Positions 1-11,676 of a stretch of 64,000 nt of DNA are shown here, in pieces. This DNA is from Gelatoporia subvermispora B (Eukaryota > Basidiomycota > Agaricomycetes > Polyporales > Gelatoporiaceae), in assembly GCA_000320605.2 (NCBI GenBank), contig KB445792.1:124001-188000 (forward strand), read 5' to 3'. The notes beneath the pieces were generated by a model. That model saw only the letters and a program-made list of their open reading frames with translations, did no database searches and was not told the origin of the DNA. Position 1 is the first letter of the stretch. Every line of letters starts with the position of its first letter. Position numbers and translations under genes: made by a program.

Positions 1-1882
1 ATCTTTTGGCCCTTCCTGCATCTGTCGTAAGGAGAGCCAAATGAGCGCATCGGCAACAACTGACGGGTGGGAGACATACACTGAGAACGGATTCTACGGT
101 CCCAGCTAATTCCTTGGCTAGCTCGAATCTGGTCAAGTTACGGTTCAAATTGACCGTCCTAGGCGATGTACGATATTCAATTAAACGCCCTTTCTCCTGA
201 AGCAAGATCATTGATCTGAAATCGCAGATGTGAAATAAGGGGGACTAACGTTCACGTGAATTGGAATGGTTTTTGAAGCGTACATGTCAATCCATCCATG
301 CATATCGTCCGACGGGCGGTGCATCAACTGGTTTGGATGTAGTTGCCCAGCATAGACCGAACGTGTATGCACACCGTGACAGAGGGTGGCATCCTGAAAC
401 GAAACAATAGAGGGAACTATGGCACCTTGAAGGCAGCCTTCGCGTCGTGTTGTGGCATATTGGTCTGAATCGTAGAATGGACCCATTTGGTAAGTAAGAT
501 CGAACTCAGAGAGATGACATGCAAGAGGGCAGCACACAGCTGTGGCCGGCTGGACTTGTAGACTCAAGCAGCACAGAGAAGATCACGGAGAGGGAAATTG
601 AAGCTGGCCGGTTTGCGACATACCTCAGGCGGATTAAATACTGCGAAGAGACAGTTCCGAATTCTCAGGCCACGCTGGGGGACGTACTCCAGTGCTTCCG
701 GAGGCCACAGAAACGCTATCGGGATATTCACCAACGTAATCGGGGGCTGCAAAGCAAGAAATTTTCATTGACGAAGCAACCGCATCCAAGCCGGGGCAAT
801 CTCAGCTGTAGTCTATGTATGGGTCGGCTACAGTCTGGCGGACACCGAGAACATCGTCACTGAGCGCGAAGGCCGGGAGGGGACTGGTACTTTTGCAACA
901 ACGTGGACGGATTGATGGGCCACGGTTCCAGGAGCTTCGCCCGCTGCTGCAGCTGGCGGGAAGCGAGATCAAAGTATTGGACCTTGAAGACAATTCTCCG
1001 CAGACGCGGTTTCAGCGTAAGCAGGTTGCTATGATGGCACTTGCGCGAAGCTGCGCACGGGCGATCCGGGAGACAGCCGAGAACGCAGAACGCAATAAGA
1101 AATTGTGAGTCACAGATGTTGCAAGAACGGGCAGAGTACGGCAGACCATCCTAATGAGCAGCAGAGTCAGGGACCACCTTTTCAATGTTGACTGGACAAC
1201 GGCGCGACAGCGACAGTGCGCTCACCGACAGGGAATTATTGAATAATGACTGTGAGGCACGGGAGGGCATACAGTTCTCTATCGTTTTCTAGCTGCCACG
1301 AGGCTAGCATGAGCTGAGCCGAGCCGCTTCATCCAATTGGCCGTTGTGCAAGACGGCAGCCTGGTGGGGTCGGGGCGGTCTCCGTGAAGCGCGCAGACAG
1401 GCCACAGAGGCGGCCTCCAGTCGTATTTCCATATCCTAAAATTTTCTACATGGCGACCGGCGCATTGTCATTGTTCTTTGTCCAAATGATGGGGGGCATC
1501 GCTCACCGGTTGCTTGTACGATCGGTGGAGGTGGACGCGAATAATAGCGGTCAGATATGGCTATGCATCCAGAATTTGCATGAACCTTATGTTAGCTGAC
1601 CAAATTCCAACAGAGATTTGGGGAGGGACTGGAGGAAGAGACAATGTGACGGACAAAGGGCGATGGCGATAGCGGCTCATGACAAGCACGTGACCTCCGG
1701 CGACGTATCTCGAGACGTCAAGCACCCGTTCGTGAGCTCGTTCGGCTCGAGAAATAGCGCTATCCTACCCGTAGAGTATTCATACTGAACGTACATCTAG
1801 TTGACATGCAAGGAGGAAGTCCTATTCTCCAACATAAGACCGAGTAATCAAGAAGCGTCCCAAATTGAAGACGTCATGGTAT
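1..1882. other. Stretch without a supported gene
   Basis: No recognisable domain was found on either strand. Open frames on the plus strand at 519-863 and 815-1108 overlap in different frames. The second ends in a lysine/arginine/alanine-rich helix-like tail, so a short or decayed gene is possible, but no family resemblance, clear start or splice set supports one. The stretch probably includes the 3' untranslated region of the auxilin gene, which ends at 1883. Confidence 0.5.
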
Positions 1883-4728
1883 CTATTGCTTGAACGCATT
1901 CCAAGCCTCGCTCAGTGACCCGAAAACTCCATTAGCTATCATGCGTTGTTCTAGGGTGGTGTTATTCACATTGAGCTACAGGATTGACCCGCTATCAGTG
2001 AATGCCGCCTCTCGCCATAGCTAGTGCCATACCTTGTCAGGGTGTAGTTTCGCGATGGCCTTGGTGTAGCGTATCTTGACCTGCGAGGGCGTCACCAATT
2101 CATGCATCCCAACTTTCTGCCAGCCCAGCTCTGGCCAAAGGACCGTATCCAAGCTTGCGATGAGGGCCCGAATATTCGTCTCCTTCCCACTCTTCCAGGC
2201 AGTGAGCTTCGCCTCCACCGTATCCTTCAGCTCGTGCTTCGCCAAATCCTCGGCCTCAGCCGCCTGGTTCGCTTCCCTAACCCTGTTGAGCGCAGCAGAC
2301 TCTGACTGCGATTCGCGCGACGCTGGCGCAGGCTTCGGCCGCGCAGGAGCGGCAGGCCGAGGTGGTTGTGAGGTCTGAGTTGCAGCGCCTGTCTCTGGGT
2401 CTGCCTGAAGCATCCGGCGGCAGCGACCAACTCCCCTGACAGCTTCCCCACGGAGCTTCCCTGCCCATTCCGCGGCTGCAATCGCCTCCCAGTCCTGGCG
2501 GGCCGCGTCCCATTTCTCCTTGCCCTCGTATGCCTCTGCGCGCCGCCGCAGAGCCTTCACGAGCCCATCGCCAAGATCCACGCCCGCGCCATCCTCTTCC
2601 TTTGTCACTTTGGCCTCCCGCGCAGGGTTGTACGATGGGCCGATCAATGAGATAACGGCGGTGCAGTCCTCGATCGCACCAGAAAAGTCGCCCGTTCGTA
2701 TACGGGCCAAAGCGCGGTTGTTGTACAGTGGGACAAGTAGCAAGTGCGACTCTGGCAAAGCTATTATTGCGGACGAATACAGCGTGTCCGCCTCGGCGTA
2801 TTGACCCAGTTTGAACCTCTCTGTACCAGCTGTCTTGTGCTTCGCTGACGCAGCCAATGCCGATGGGGATGCGGAGACAGTTTTGCGTTGAATAAGCTGT
2901 ATGGGAGATGATAGCCGAGGGGATGGTGCCTTCGGTGCTGGCGCTGGCTCTATGTTTGTGGGACCTCGTGAAGGAGCTTTCCGCCGGAAGGGTGAGACAT
3001 AAACTGCGGGTGGGTCGTCTGAGAAAAGATTTCCTGTCCTAACTCTGCTCTCTTTTGACGGCGCTGGTTCCTCAGCTCGCTGCGGGTTTTTCGCTGGTCG
3101 TTGTGCCTGAGTTGAGGGATGTGGTGGAAGGACATTGTCTTCATCTGCGAGCGACGGCTGGCCCTCGCGTCCCTCCGCTCGGCCCTCATCATCCGCCGCA
3201 TCCTGCATCCACCGTGGTCTCCCATTCTGAGTAGGTTTGCTTCCGCCAGCTCTCGACGTGGAGGCGCGCTCCTCGTAGGCCTTTTGCACCTTCTCCTTGC
3301 CCTCCTTCCAGAACGCGTTTGCTCGATTGAACATACTGAGGCCGATCTCGCTAGCTTGAGCAATGAGTTTGTCCGCTTGCTCTTGCAGGCGCTGTGCATC
3401 TACGCCGGCTGCAGCCGCACTGCGTTGTTGCGAATCAGGCCTTGCTGCGCCTTCCCCGCCTGGGGGACCTTGTCGTCGCCGAGGAGCAGGTGCGGGTGCA
3501 GCTTCTTCGTCTGACTCATAGTAGCGCTCCCATCCAGACTCACGTCCTCCGTTCACTCCCGGGACCGGACGCTCAGTTCGTGGAGCCTGGTCCGTGCCAG
3601 ATGATGGTCCACCTGCGCCATTTGAAAGTAAGTATTCCAACGCCGCTTCTACATCTAGTCCGCTTTCAGTAGCGGCTAGGGCGACGCGAGCCTGCTGCGG
3701 CGAGAAGCCCATCTCGACGATCTGACCGATGATATGCGGCGGTGGAGATACAGCTCGAGATTGAGGGCCAGAGGTATGCAGCCGGGCAGGAGTGGCTCGT
3801 TCGTGGTTACTCTATTCACAGTTATTTTCGTGTGACTATGCGTTTCGGGCGAGATACTTCAGATACATACCGGCTGACGTTGCGACTGAGTGACTGGCTT
3901 CGCAAGGTCGCCCAAAATGTCATCTTCATCGTCTGACGCGTTGGCGAGCAATCCATCCTCTCGATCGCCAAAGTCGAAATCTCCCGGTGTACTCGAACGC
4001 GAGACTCGAATGTGAGGGGATTGCACGGCTGGAGCAGCCGGTGCTGACGCGAAGTCATCGAGACTAAAGAGGGATGCATTCTGGCTTACTGGTGCCGACG
4101 CCTTTGTACTTGCAGGTGGCGGGGCGAAGTCCTCTAGGCCCCAGTCATCCTCGACTGGTGGTGCCGGTGAGGATGTCTTCGCAGGCTGCGTGACCTGCAG
4201 CCCGAAGTTCCATGCAGTATCCTCGGTATGACTTGCAGTAGAGGGAGACGGTGAGGATAGAGAGCTGGCCTGGGCTCCTCCTGAGAAGCCTCCTAGCGCG
4301 TCAAGACCATCCCACGCGGACGGCTGTTGCCTCGTGGCGGTACCCTGTCCCTGCAACTGCTGTTTGCGTTCCTGTTCCGCTCTCGCAGCTCTCTGTGCGA
4401 TGGTCAAGTTTGCGCCATTGGCATTCGAGCTGGAAACAAGCGTTCCCGAGAGAAGGCTGCTGAAGACATCTCCGCTGCCAGAAGACGCTGGCGCTGGAGA
4501 CGGTCTGGCAGGTGTAGCATTGCTCGTCGGTTTAACAGGGCCCGCAGGACTTATTGAGCGAGAAGTTGTAGCAGATGATGTTCCAGCAGCGGCCAGCATA
4601 GAAAACACATCATTACGAGGTTGCTGGGATGCGGGTGTACTGGGAGTCAGCGCACCAAGCTTCCGCGGCGGCGCGGGCTGCTTGGTCGGTGCAGTTGAAT
4701 TCCAGAGATCAGCGAATGAATCAGACAT
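1883..4728 (-). CDS. SWA2: Auxilin-like clathrin-uncoating cochaperone (UBA-TPR-J)
   Basis: The predicted product recruits Hsp70 to clathrin-coated vesicles and drives coat removal in the cytosol. Exons are 4728-3871, 3811-2033 and 1975-1883; the introns are 59 and 57 nt and all phases match, giving 909 aa. Residues 1-290 are disordered and carry short DLW, DVFS and DDWGLEDF motifs of the clathrin/adaptor-binding kind. A UBA domain starts near residue 310 (HIIGQIVEMGFS). A TPR region lies around 610-720, and a C-terminal J domain carries HPD at 876-878. The last exon adds 30 residues ending EAWNAFKQ, the usual auxilin C-terminus, so a model stopping just after HPDK would be truncated. This order of parts matches yeast Swa2. 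The start at MSDSF was chosen because the upstream in-frame ATG would add a hydrophobic stretch foreign to the family. It is divergent from the methionyl-tRNA synthetase gene. Confidence 0.93.
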
Positions 4729-5090
4729 CGCGAAGCATACAGTGTTCCAGACACAGACAACGACTAGAGCGATATAAACGAAGAATGATGTCAAGATGAG
4801 ATGTGCATCGAGTTGGCGTGAATACGACTGAGGTAACCGCCCTGGGCATTACTGCGGTAATTTGCCGCGATAACGAGTGCTTACATGTAGAAAATCGACA
4901 CAACTCGTCTGAACGCGGAGGACGCGTCGATCGAGGACTTGAAGCCCGCAATCATCGACAACCGAGGCCATTCACTCACTTGCTACGATGTGTCTATGAG
5001 AAGACGGCCTCTGAATTGGTCTACCATTCTTCTGGCATACACCTGGCGCTGGCCCTGTACACTCCGTGAAAGCCCCAGAAGCGAAGTCGC
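4729..5090. promoter_or_regulatory. Divergent intergenic region SWA2 / MSM1
   Basis: This 362-nt space separates the start codons of two genes transcribed away from each other, so it must hold both promoters and 5' UTRs. No clear TATA box is visible. Confidence 0.6.
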
Positions 5091-7284
5091 ATGACGGTGT
5101 CCCCCTTGTGCTCTGTTCGCCTTCTTCGGCACCCATATGTAGGCCTCAAGTCCTTGAGAAGAGGTCTCAAGAACAACGGTCGTAGCCTGAGTAGTACAGC
5201 CCACGCGAAACCATACTATGTAACGACGCCGATATTCTACCCCAATGCAGGTACGTTCATTACGCTCTACTATGATGGAGATGGAGGATGGACACATTCG
5301 TTGACTCCAAGTCGACCGAGTAGTATCGTCTCGGGTTCTGTTTGGTTTCGGATATGTGGGGTTTTGATACGTTACACCAATGACAATTGACCTTGTGCCC
5401 TTTGTTCATACCGCCCATTTCTCCCTACTGTGAGCTGACAAAGAATTTGACATATACGTGCACAGCACCTCACATAGGGCACCTCTACTCCCTGGTGGTC
5501 GCCGACGTTATCGCGCGATATGCTCGTCTGTCGAAGCCAGGACGTCCCGTCAAGTTCATGACCGGCACGGATGAACATGGTCTCAAAATTCAGAAAGCCG
5601 CCAAAGCTAAGGGAATGGAACCATTGGCTTTTTGTGATGACCTCAGCGTTCAGTTTCGCGTGAGGTTGACTACCACTCTTACATAACTTCACCATTGACG
5701 TTGACACGTAGAATCTGGTCGAGAAAGCTAGTATCAGTTCGACACAATTCTCCCGAACGACGGACCAGCAGCACATTAATGCAGTGCAGCACCTATGGGT
5801 AGGCAAGAGATCATGTTCATTTTGGTGCAATACGTCAGAACTTGATGTCTGCTTCCCAGCGTGCACTCGATGCTCAAGGGCTGATCTACAAAGACCGTCA
5901 CGCTGGCTGGTACTCGGTGTCCGATGAATGCTTCTACACTGACTTGCAAGTCACGAAGGCGGAGTCGGTACCGGGATCGTCACAGCAGCCTGTAGTCGTA
6001 TCGACCGAGACTGGCTCTCAAGTCGAGTGGACTGAGGAAGAGAACTATAAGTTCTCTCTATCTCGTTTCCGGACTCCTCTGTTAGACTACTTCAAGGCAT
6101 ATCCAGAAGCAATCTTCCCTGGTCAGTTCCATTCGGACATCGTCAAATCACTGCAAGATGGGCTGGAAGATCTATCGGTATCACGCCCGACGTCTCGTCT
6201 GACCTGGGGAGTACAAGTACCGGACGATCTTGAACACACGATCTATGTCTGGATCGATGCTCTGACCGTCTATTTATCCTCTACCGGGTATCCATGGCCA
6301 GCTGCTGGGCAAGGCGGGTGGCCTCCCGATGTGCAAGTGATTGGCAAAGATATTGTTCGGTACGCCATTTCTACCACTTTTTGAATTTGTGACTTAGATT
6401 TTCCTCTAGATTCCATGCTGTCTACCTTCCTGCGATGCTCATGGCACTTCATTTGCCATTGGCCAAGCGACTACTTGTGCATTCTCACTGGACTGTCGGC
6501 CAACAGAAAATGTCGAAGTCAAGAGGGAACGCTGCAGATCCACTGAAGTCTATCAACGAGTACAGTATCGATACCGTGAGGTTCTACTTGGCTCGAGTGG
6601 GCGGCCGCTTCAAGGACGACGTCGGTATGCGCCATATCTTGCTTCTCCCACTAAGTTTCTAAGTAACGTATATGTCATTCGCCTTCAGACTGGTCGCCTG
6701 AACAATTGCACAAGCATGCGAAAGAAGCAATGTCGCTCATTGGCAACCTCCATGCTCGCGTGACATCGCCGTACCTCCTTAGCTTGCAGCGTATGCAGCC
6801 AGACGGAAATTCGACGCATACTGACATGCTATCCTCTGCTCTATCTGACAAACTCAAGACACTTCCGGAGGAATACCGGTCGTACATGGAGAACCAACAG
6901 ATTGCGGACGCCCTTGACGCGGTTTGTGCATGCCTCGGAGAGGTAGGCTACCCCGCAAAGCTCGCTAACGCTCTTTCGTCTTCTGACACAACATTGCAGG
7001 CAAACATGCTGATGACACAAGCGAAGCCATGGGACAAGAAAACTCCCACTGCTGTGAGCGCTCAAGTCCGGGATGATGTCCTTGAGTGTCTCCGGATCTG
7101 TGGTATCCTCCTCGAACCGTTCATGCCCTCAGTTTCCACGGCGTTACTTCAGGCTCTCAGTATCCCTGATCAGCATCGCAATCTCGAGTTTGCAGACCTG
7201 GGCAAAGGCATAGCGACAAGATGCACTCCGGGAATCAGGTTGTTCAAGCCACTGAAGAAAGAGCCTTCTGTAGAACGTATTTGA
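5091..7284 (+). CDS. MSM1: Methionyl-tRNA synthetase, mitochondrial type
   Basis: This class I aminoacyl-tRNA synthetase charges tRNA-Met. Exons are 5091-5250, 5466-5659, 5712-5798, 5860-6359, 6410-6624, 6689-6942 and 7000-7284, giving 564 aa with consistent phases. The first about 40 residues are rich in Arg, Leu and Ser with no acids, like a mitochondrial presequence. The nucleotide-binding HIGH motif is at residues 56-59 and is assembled across intron 1. The KMSKS loop is at 347-351. A C-terminal anticodon-binding helical region follows. The length and absence of extra appended domains fit the organellar enzyme rather than the larger cytosolic one. Intron 1 is unusually long (215 nt); the others are 50-64 nt. 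The 57-nt last intron (6943-6999) has no stop in frame and could be mistaken for coding sequence. Confidence 0.96.
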
Positions 7285-7505
7285 ATCATCTAGGCGACTT
7301 TGTTTGCTACATATTCTTCTTATCTGAACCACGGCTATATGTCTGCCTATCTCATGCAAGGTAAAAACACTGTTGATGCGGTGCAAAATTTCGTCTGTCA
7401 AATATATTGCTCTGTACGCTGTCGCTACATCCATCTTGCTCGCTGAGTTGCTATTCGCATGTCAAAGACTACCTGATATCACGCAATTGAACAGATTCCT
7501 GATCA

Positions 7506-8393
7506 TCACGTCAGGAATTCACCGTCCTAGAGAAACAAATTCAATGCATCAAGTGCGCGTACTCCTCACTACAATGATACTTACATCGAACGTCTCGTAA
7601 GATGATCTCGACGAACGGTTGGTCCCGTAAGGCCGCCTCTGAGATTCGAGCATCTCAAAGCCATATGGGCTCCTCGGAGACGAGAAGAATGGACTGAACG
7701 GGGCGTTAAATGACGTGAACGGGTCCAAACGCTGTGCGGGACTGGTTGCACGAGGTCCGAACGGGAACATCGGTGTACTGGAGAATGTATGAGAGGACGA
7801 GACCTCCTGGCTGCGTATGTTGAAGCTGTTCATGATCTTGTCGAAAAGCTCGAACGGATCCGCGAAAGCGAAGTCGGTTGATCGTCCACCAGAGAACCCC
7901 GATGAGTAGCAGACGCCGCTGGATTCGAAAGCATCCTCAGCATGCTCTTCGCAACGGTGACGTCCATCATCGGGGTTCATGCCTTGCTTGTCAGCCGGCG
8001 GAGGCCATACGCCGAAATGGTCATACAGCTTTCACGCACATTGTCAGTACTGCGTATATGATATTGCCGAGTGGATGCCTACCTGGCGGCTCTCAGGTTC
8101 CATCAGAACTTCATAAGCATGATTGACCTGCCAAGTATTGAGAAGCCGCTTGTATAACGAAGCTGTTGTAACATACAGTCACGAACTTCTCGTGTGCTGA
8201 CTGCTTCTGGTCTTCAGGCACGTCCGATGGCAGCTTGTCCGGATGTGTCTGTAGTGCTCTCTTCCTGTACGCCTTACGAACTGCGCCATTGATACGCCCT
8301 CGTTCAGCACATTCCGTAGAGAAAGAATACATTATACTGACTCTCGTCCTGGGAGGCGTCGCGATCTAATTCCAGAGCCTCATACAAATTCAT
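7506..8393 (-). CDS. J-domain (DnaJ/Hsp40) protein
   Basis: This is a predicted Hsp70 cochaperone. Exons are 8393-8342, 8280-8177, 8127-8083, 8028-7585 and a tentative last exon 7526-7506, giving 221 aa. The N-terminal J domain begins MNLYEALELDRDAS, continues with RKAYRKRAL and has HPD at residues 30-32, followed by the usual VNHAYEVLMEPESR and LYDHFG helix IV region. The rest is a Gly/Ser/Phe/Pro-rich tail with repeated DPF and FFSSP-like segments, without zinc fingers or a C-terminal substrate domain. This makes it a class B/C-like J protein. Introns 1-3 are secure because they rebuild the J domain exactly. The terminal exon of six codons plus stop is the weakest part; the protein may instead end differently. 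It converges on the MSM1 gene with about 220 nt between stops. Confidence 0.83.
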
Positions 8394-8767
8394 CTTGAAG
8401 AGAGCTCGCCGGCTGGCTGAGTCTGACTTTCGCTGCTCGAAACTGGTCGATGTTACAATAGTGCGAGTAATGCGGAGAAGTAGCCAGTAATAACACAAGA
8501 TAGAAGATATGCTACAGCTCAAGGGGAGGTATATCCAACTCCATGAAACGGTTATATTCGAAGGGATGTATGGAATCTCACAGCAGATTCTGGGCTGCCT
8601 GTCTCGACGATCACCACAGGTGACGTCATTCCACGTCAAATAATTGCCATCTACGACTACTCGTTCCATGCTGCGAAGTCCTCCCGATTATTATCGTAGC
8701 GTCCTACATATACTACAATGTTCCCGCTTGGGGGCAATTTCATGAAACGCTTTGCTCACTGATGCTG
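8394..8767. other. Intergenic, nothing recognised
   Basis: This 374-nt stretch lies upstream of the J-protein gene and downstream of the WW-like gene. It should contain the J-protein promoter. No domain-bearing frame is seen. Confidence 0.55.
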
Positions 8768-9842
8768 CTAATTTGTTGTACCGTCGCCGTCATCTCCTTC
8801 TATCGGAAAGCATAAATCTTCAAAGGCGGTCAGAACGAACCCCTCGGTCCAGTCGTCTCCAGCAGACTTGTCTTGCCAGCTTTGTGCGCTTCTGGGACTA
8901 ACAGGATATCCCAGATGCTTGATATTGGTCTCTATAATTGTGCGCGCCATGAAGTACACCAGCACCGGGACTGCAGTAATATCTGCTTCAGCAACCTCTA
9001 GGTAACGCTAAGTCATGAGCTGGCTATCAGATTTCAATCGAGAGGACGTACGCTTGAATTGTGCATAGGCTTGGAGAGTGCGGCGAGTTTCCTCATGCAT
9101 AACCACCTCTTCACAGCCATGCTCTTCTGTGACTACCACTAGGTGTGAAGAACTTCTATTAGAGACCCCAAAAAGGTTAGGGAGTTGATCCACACCTGGT
9201 ATAACTTCATCTGCCAATGTTGTTATAAATTCATGCTCTGCTCCACGAGGTAGCTCTGTTATGTGCATAGGGAACTCTGATACCTCGAACCAATAGGCCA
9301 TAGCGTCACGTTCATGCGGAATATCTAAGCAGCGATTATAGCACCATGTCGCTTTCTGATCAGTCTCACAGCGCACCTGTATCCCTGAATGGGTCGACGC
9401 ATATCATTCGGCGTTCTCTGTGCGACACAAACCATGGAAGCACTTCATTGCAGTCGATTACCAGTTGCCAATCTTCCGGCATCTTCTCCAGCAGTCTGGC
9501 ATCTTCGCACTCTTCCAAGTACATGTCGCGAATCCTGAGCACACTCCGTCGCTTATTTGGCTCCTCCATGTCATCGGGGGTGACCAAGCGAAGTGCAGCA
9601 TGGACATAATATGCATGGCCCTTGAAGTGAATGTATTTGGCCCAGCCCTCAGGCAGAGCTTCGCGGTGATGCTTCTTGCGTGGTGGAGGTCCTGTCAGGT
9701 TCTTGCCTTGGCGGTGCTCTTCCCTAGCAACGGCGGATGAAATGTGGTCTTCCCAGATTGTGGAAAGAGAGCTCGGCGCTTTGCTGACTCGGATTCGAAG
9801 GTTCTGTTGTCCGGAAGAAAGCCTCGCACTGTGAGCGTCGGA
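8768..9842 (-). CDS. WW-like basidiomycete family protein, N-terminus unresolved
   Basis: Function unknown. Three exons are supported: 9842-9377, 9324-9052 and 8997-8768, with 52- and 54-nt introns and matching phases. The first carries a WW-like signature (LPEGWAKYIHFKGHAYYVH, then LRLVTPDDM). After it comes a segment AYWFEVSEFPMHITELPRG that I recognise from memory as the second conserved block of a large basidiomycete-specific family of hypothetical proteins. The C-terminus is acidic (EGDDGDGTTN). The 9842 exon begins after a YAG acceptor and has no in-frame ATG, so at least one more exon lies upstream, perhaps within 9890-10204 where a Ser/Pro-rich frame is open, but I could not find a donor in the right phase. 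Two related genes occur at 27.7-31.0 kb and 46.2-47.3 kb. It may be a pseudogene with a lost 5' end. Confidence 0.6.
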
Positions 9843-11676
9843 CTAGGACACAGAATAGGTAAGTCCCGCTTACTATGACCATCTTCAACTGCGTTGCTAA
9901 ATTGAGTGGGAGATGTAGATGTTTCGCAGAGCTCAGAGGGAGGAGATTTTGATGCAATGGAGTATCCCAGTGAACACGTCGTTTTTATGCATGGCGAAAC
10001 AAGAAGTAACAGTTCCGGCATAGTCGAAAATGACGCCGCAGAGAACAACGGCGTGGTCACCACTTGCTCGCCTGCTGAGTTGTCAAGTATTTGCCTCTGT
10101 GGGTCCACTGGCTTCTGGCAGCTTTGGCGAAAGCGCCGACTTCCCTCTCTGGCAGCCGCGATGATGGACGACACTGCGGGCGGTGAACTCCGCGACATAC
10201 ACAAGGCCGGAGATCTGAGTGTCGTTGTCTTCGCCCAGGATTCTCATGGTCTAGGTTCGCTTGCTAGGTCTATCCTAGGATATCTGTTGTCGTAATCGCT
10301 TCCATCATGTTGTCACGACCTACTGGCACTCTCTGACAACGCCTCTCTTCGGGTCGAATTGCAGACTGCATGACAAGATGCAACACACATGCTATACACC
10401 CGAAAAAAGAAGGATCGTTGAACAGCTTCCGCAATCGGAACGTTTCTAAACTACCCGACGATGTTCTACACCGAGCATCGGCATATAGAGAAGTTGTCCA
10501 AAACAATCTCGATACAGTTCTTGTACGTCACAATTGCACTGACGCTCCTCCCTGACGACGAAGTCACGGCGCAATGCTACACAAGCTTTCCAAACTTAGT
10601 GTAACGAACAGCTCCGGTACAGTGATGTTAACGTATCATCAACATATTGCATCACTCAAAACATATTAGTATGTTGAGGGGTCAAGCCTTCACCCCGTAT
10701 CACTCAAGTAACGCCTCGCAAATGCAACAGCGCCCATCACGACTACGTCGCAATCCTTCTTAGTCTCGATTCGAACATTAACTCGCCTTAAGATCTGTCA
10801 ATGAGCGCCTCAGACTAGTAGTCTGCGCTGCGTTCTTGTCTCTGGTATGAGTCATCTTCAGCATGTCTGACATGTACCCCCCAATGCCTTGCCACATCCC
10901 CCCGCTCGATGATGTCAGTCACCAGTACTACTTTATTGCTCTCCGTCACTTCGCCTTCGCTTTTGCACCATAGAGGAGCCGTGGTGCACTTTAAGCCCGC
11001 CCCGATGATGGAGGAGTGCGAGTGGTTGTGTACGTGAAGGGCAGTACGGAGGATGAAGGCCGCAGAGGAGCGGCCGCACGAGATCGAGCGCAGTGAACGG
11101 TGATGTTTTGAGAAAGATACATAGGGTCCTAAGCAGTATACACCACCATCTGCATTATTCTGGTTTGATTTGTTTGTTACATGTTGTGCGAACACCATTC
11201 GGTCTTGTCCCCGTGAACATCGAAATAAGGTTGGCAATCTCGGGTTGGTTATGTTTCCTGACAATTGATTGTCGTTGTTGAGTGAACGGTACCTTCAGAG
11301 CACCCAGTTCCCACGTCTAACGCGATTTTACGATGTATCCCTGGGGATATAGCTGTGAAGGTTGTCCCTGCCTGGCCCGATTAACTCGAGGGCTCAGAGC
11401 GTCCAGCTACGCGATGGAGGGACGCCGCACGTGAGACGCATACAATATGTCACGTGCTATATTTCTCACGATGTCCTCACGGGGATCTTCTTCTCCCACT
11501 ACAGGTGGTGCCACTGCGGAGTTTGCGAAAGAACATTCGATCCAGATGTCATAGGAACACCATGTTGAAGGCATCCACCTGGATCTAAGAACGTGCGGCA
11601 TAACGGGCGAGAACAAGATACAATACATCGACAAAAATACAGATCGTCCAAGCATACCGCAGCTGACTGGTCTCAA
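9843..11676. other. Stretch without a resolved gene
   Basis: The proximal part probably includes the missing 5' exon of the preceding minus-strand gene. A 149-codon minus-strand frame at 10815-11264 and a 78-codon one at 10270-10506 have no recognisable domain. The part nearest 11676 must include the 3' UTR of isocitrate lyase. Confidence 0.45.

Noticed and set aside
10815..11264. 149-codon minus-strand frame
   Set aside because: No recognised motif, no splice-supported extension and ordinary length for chance in this composition; kept only as a remark.
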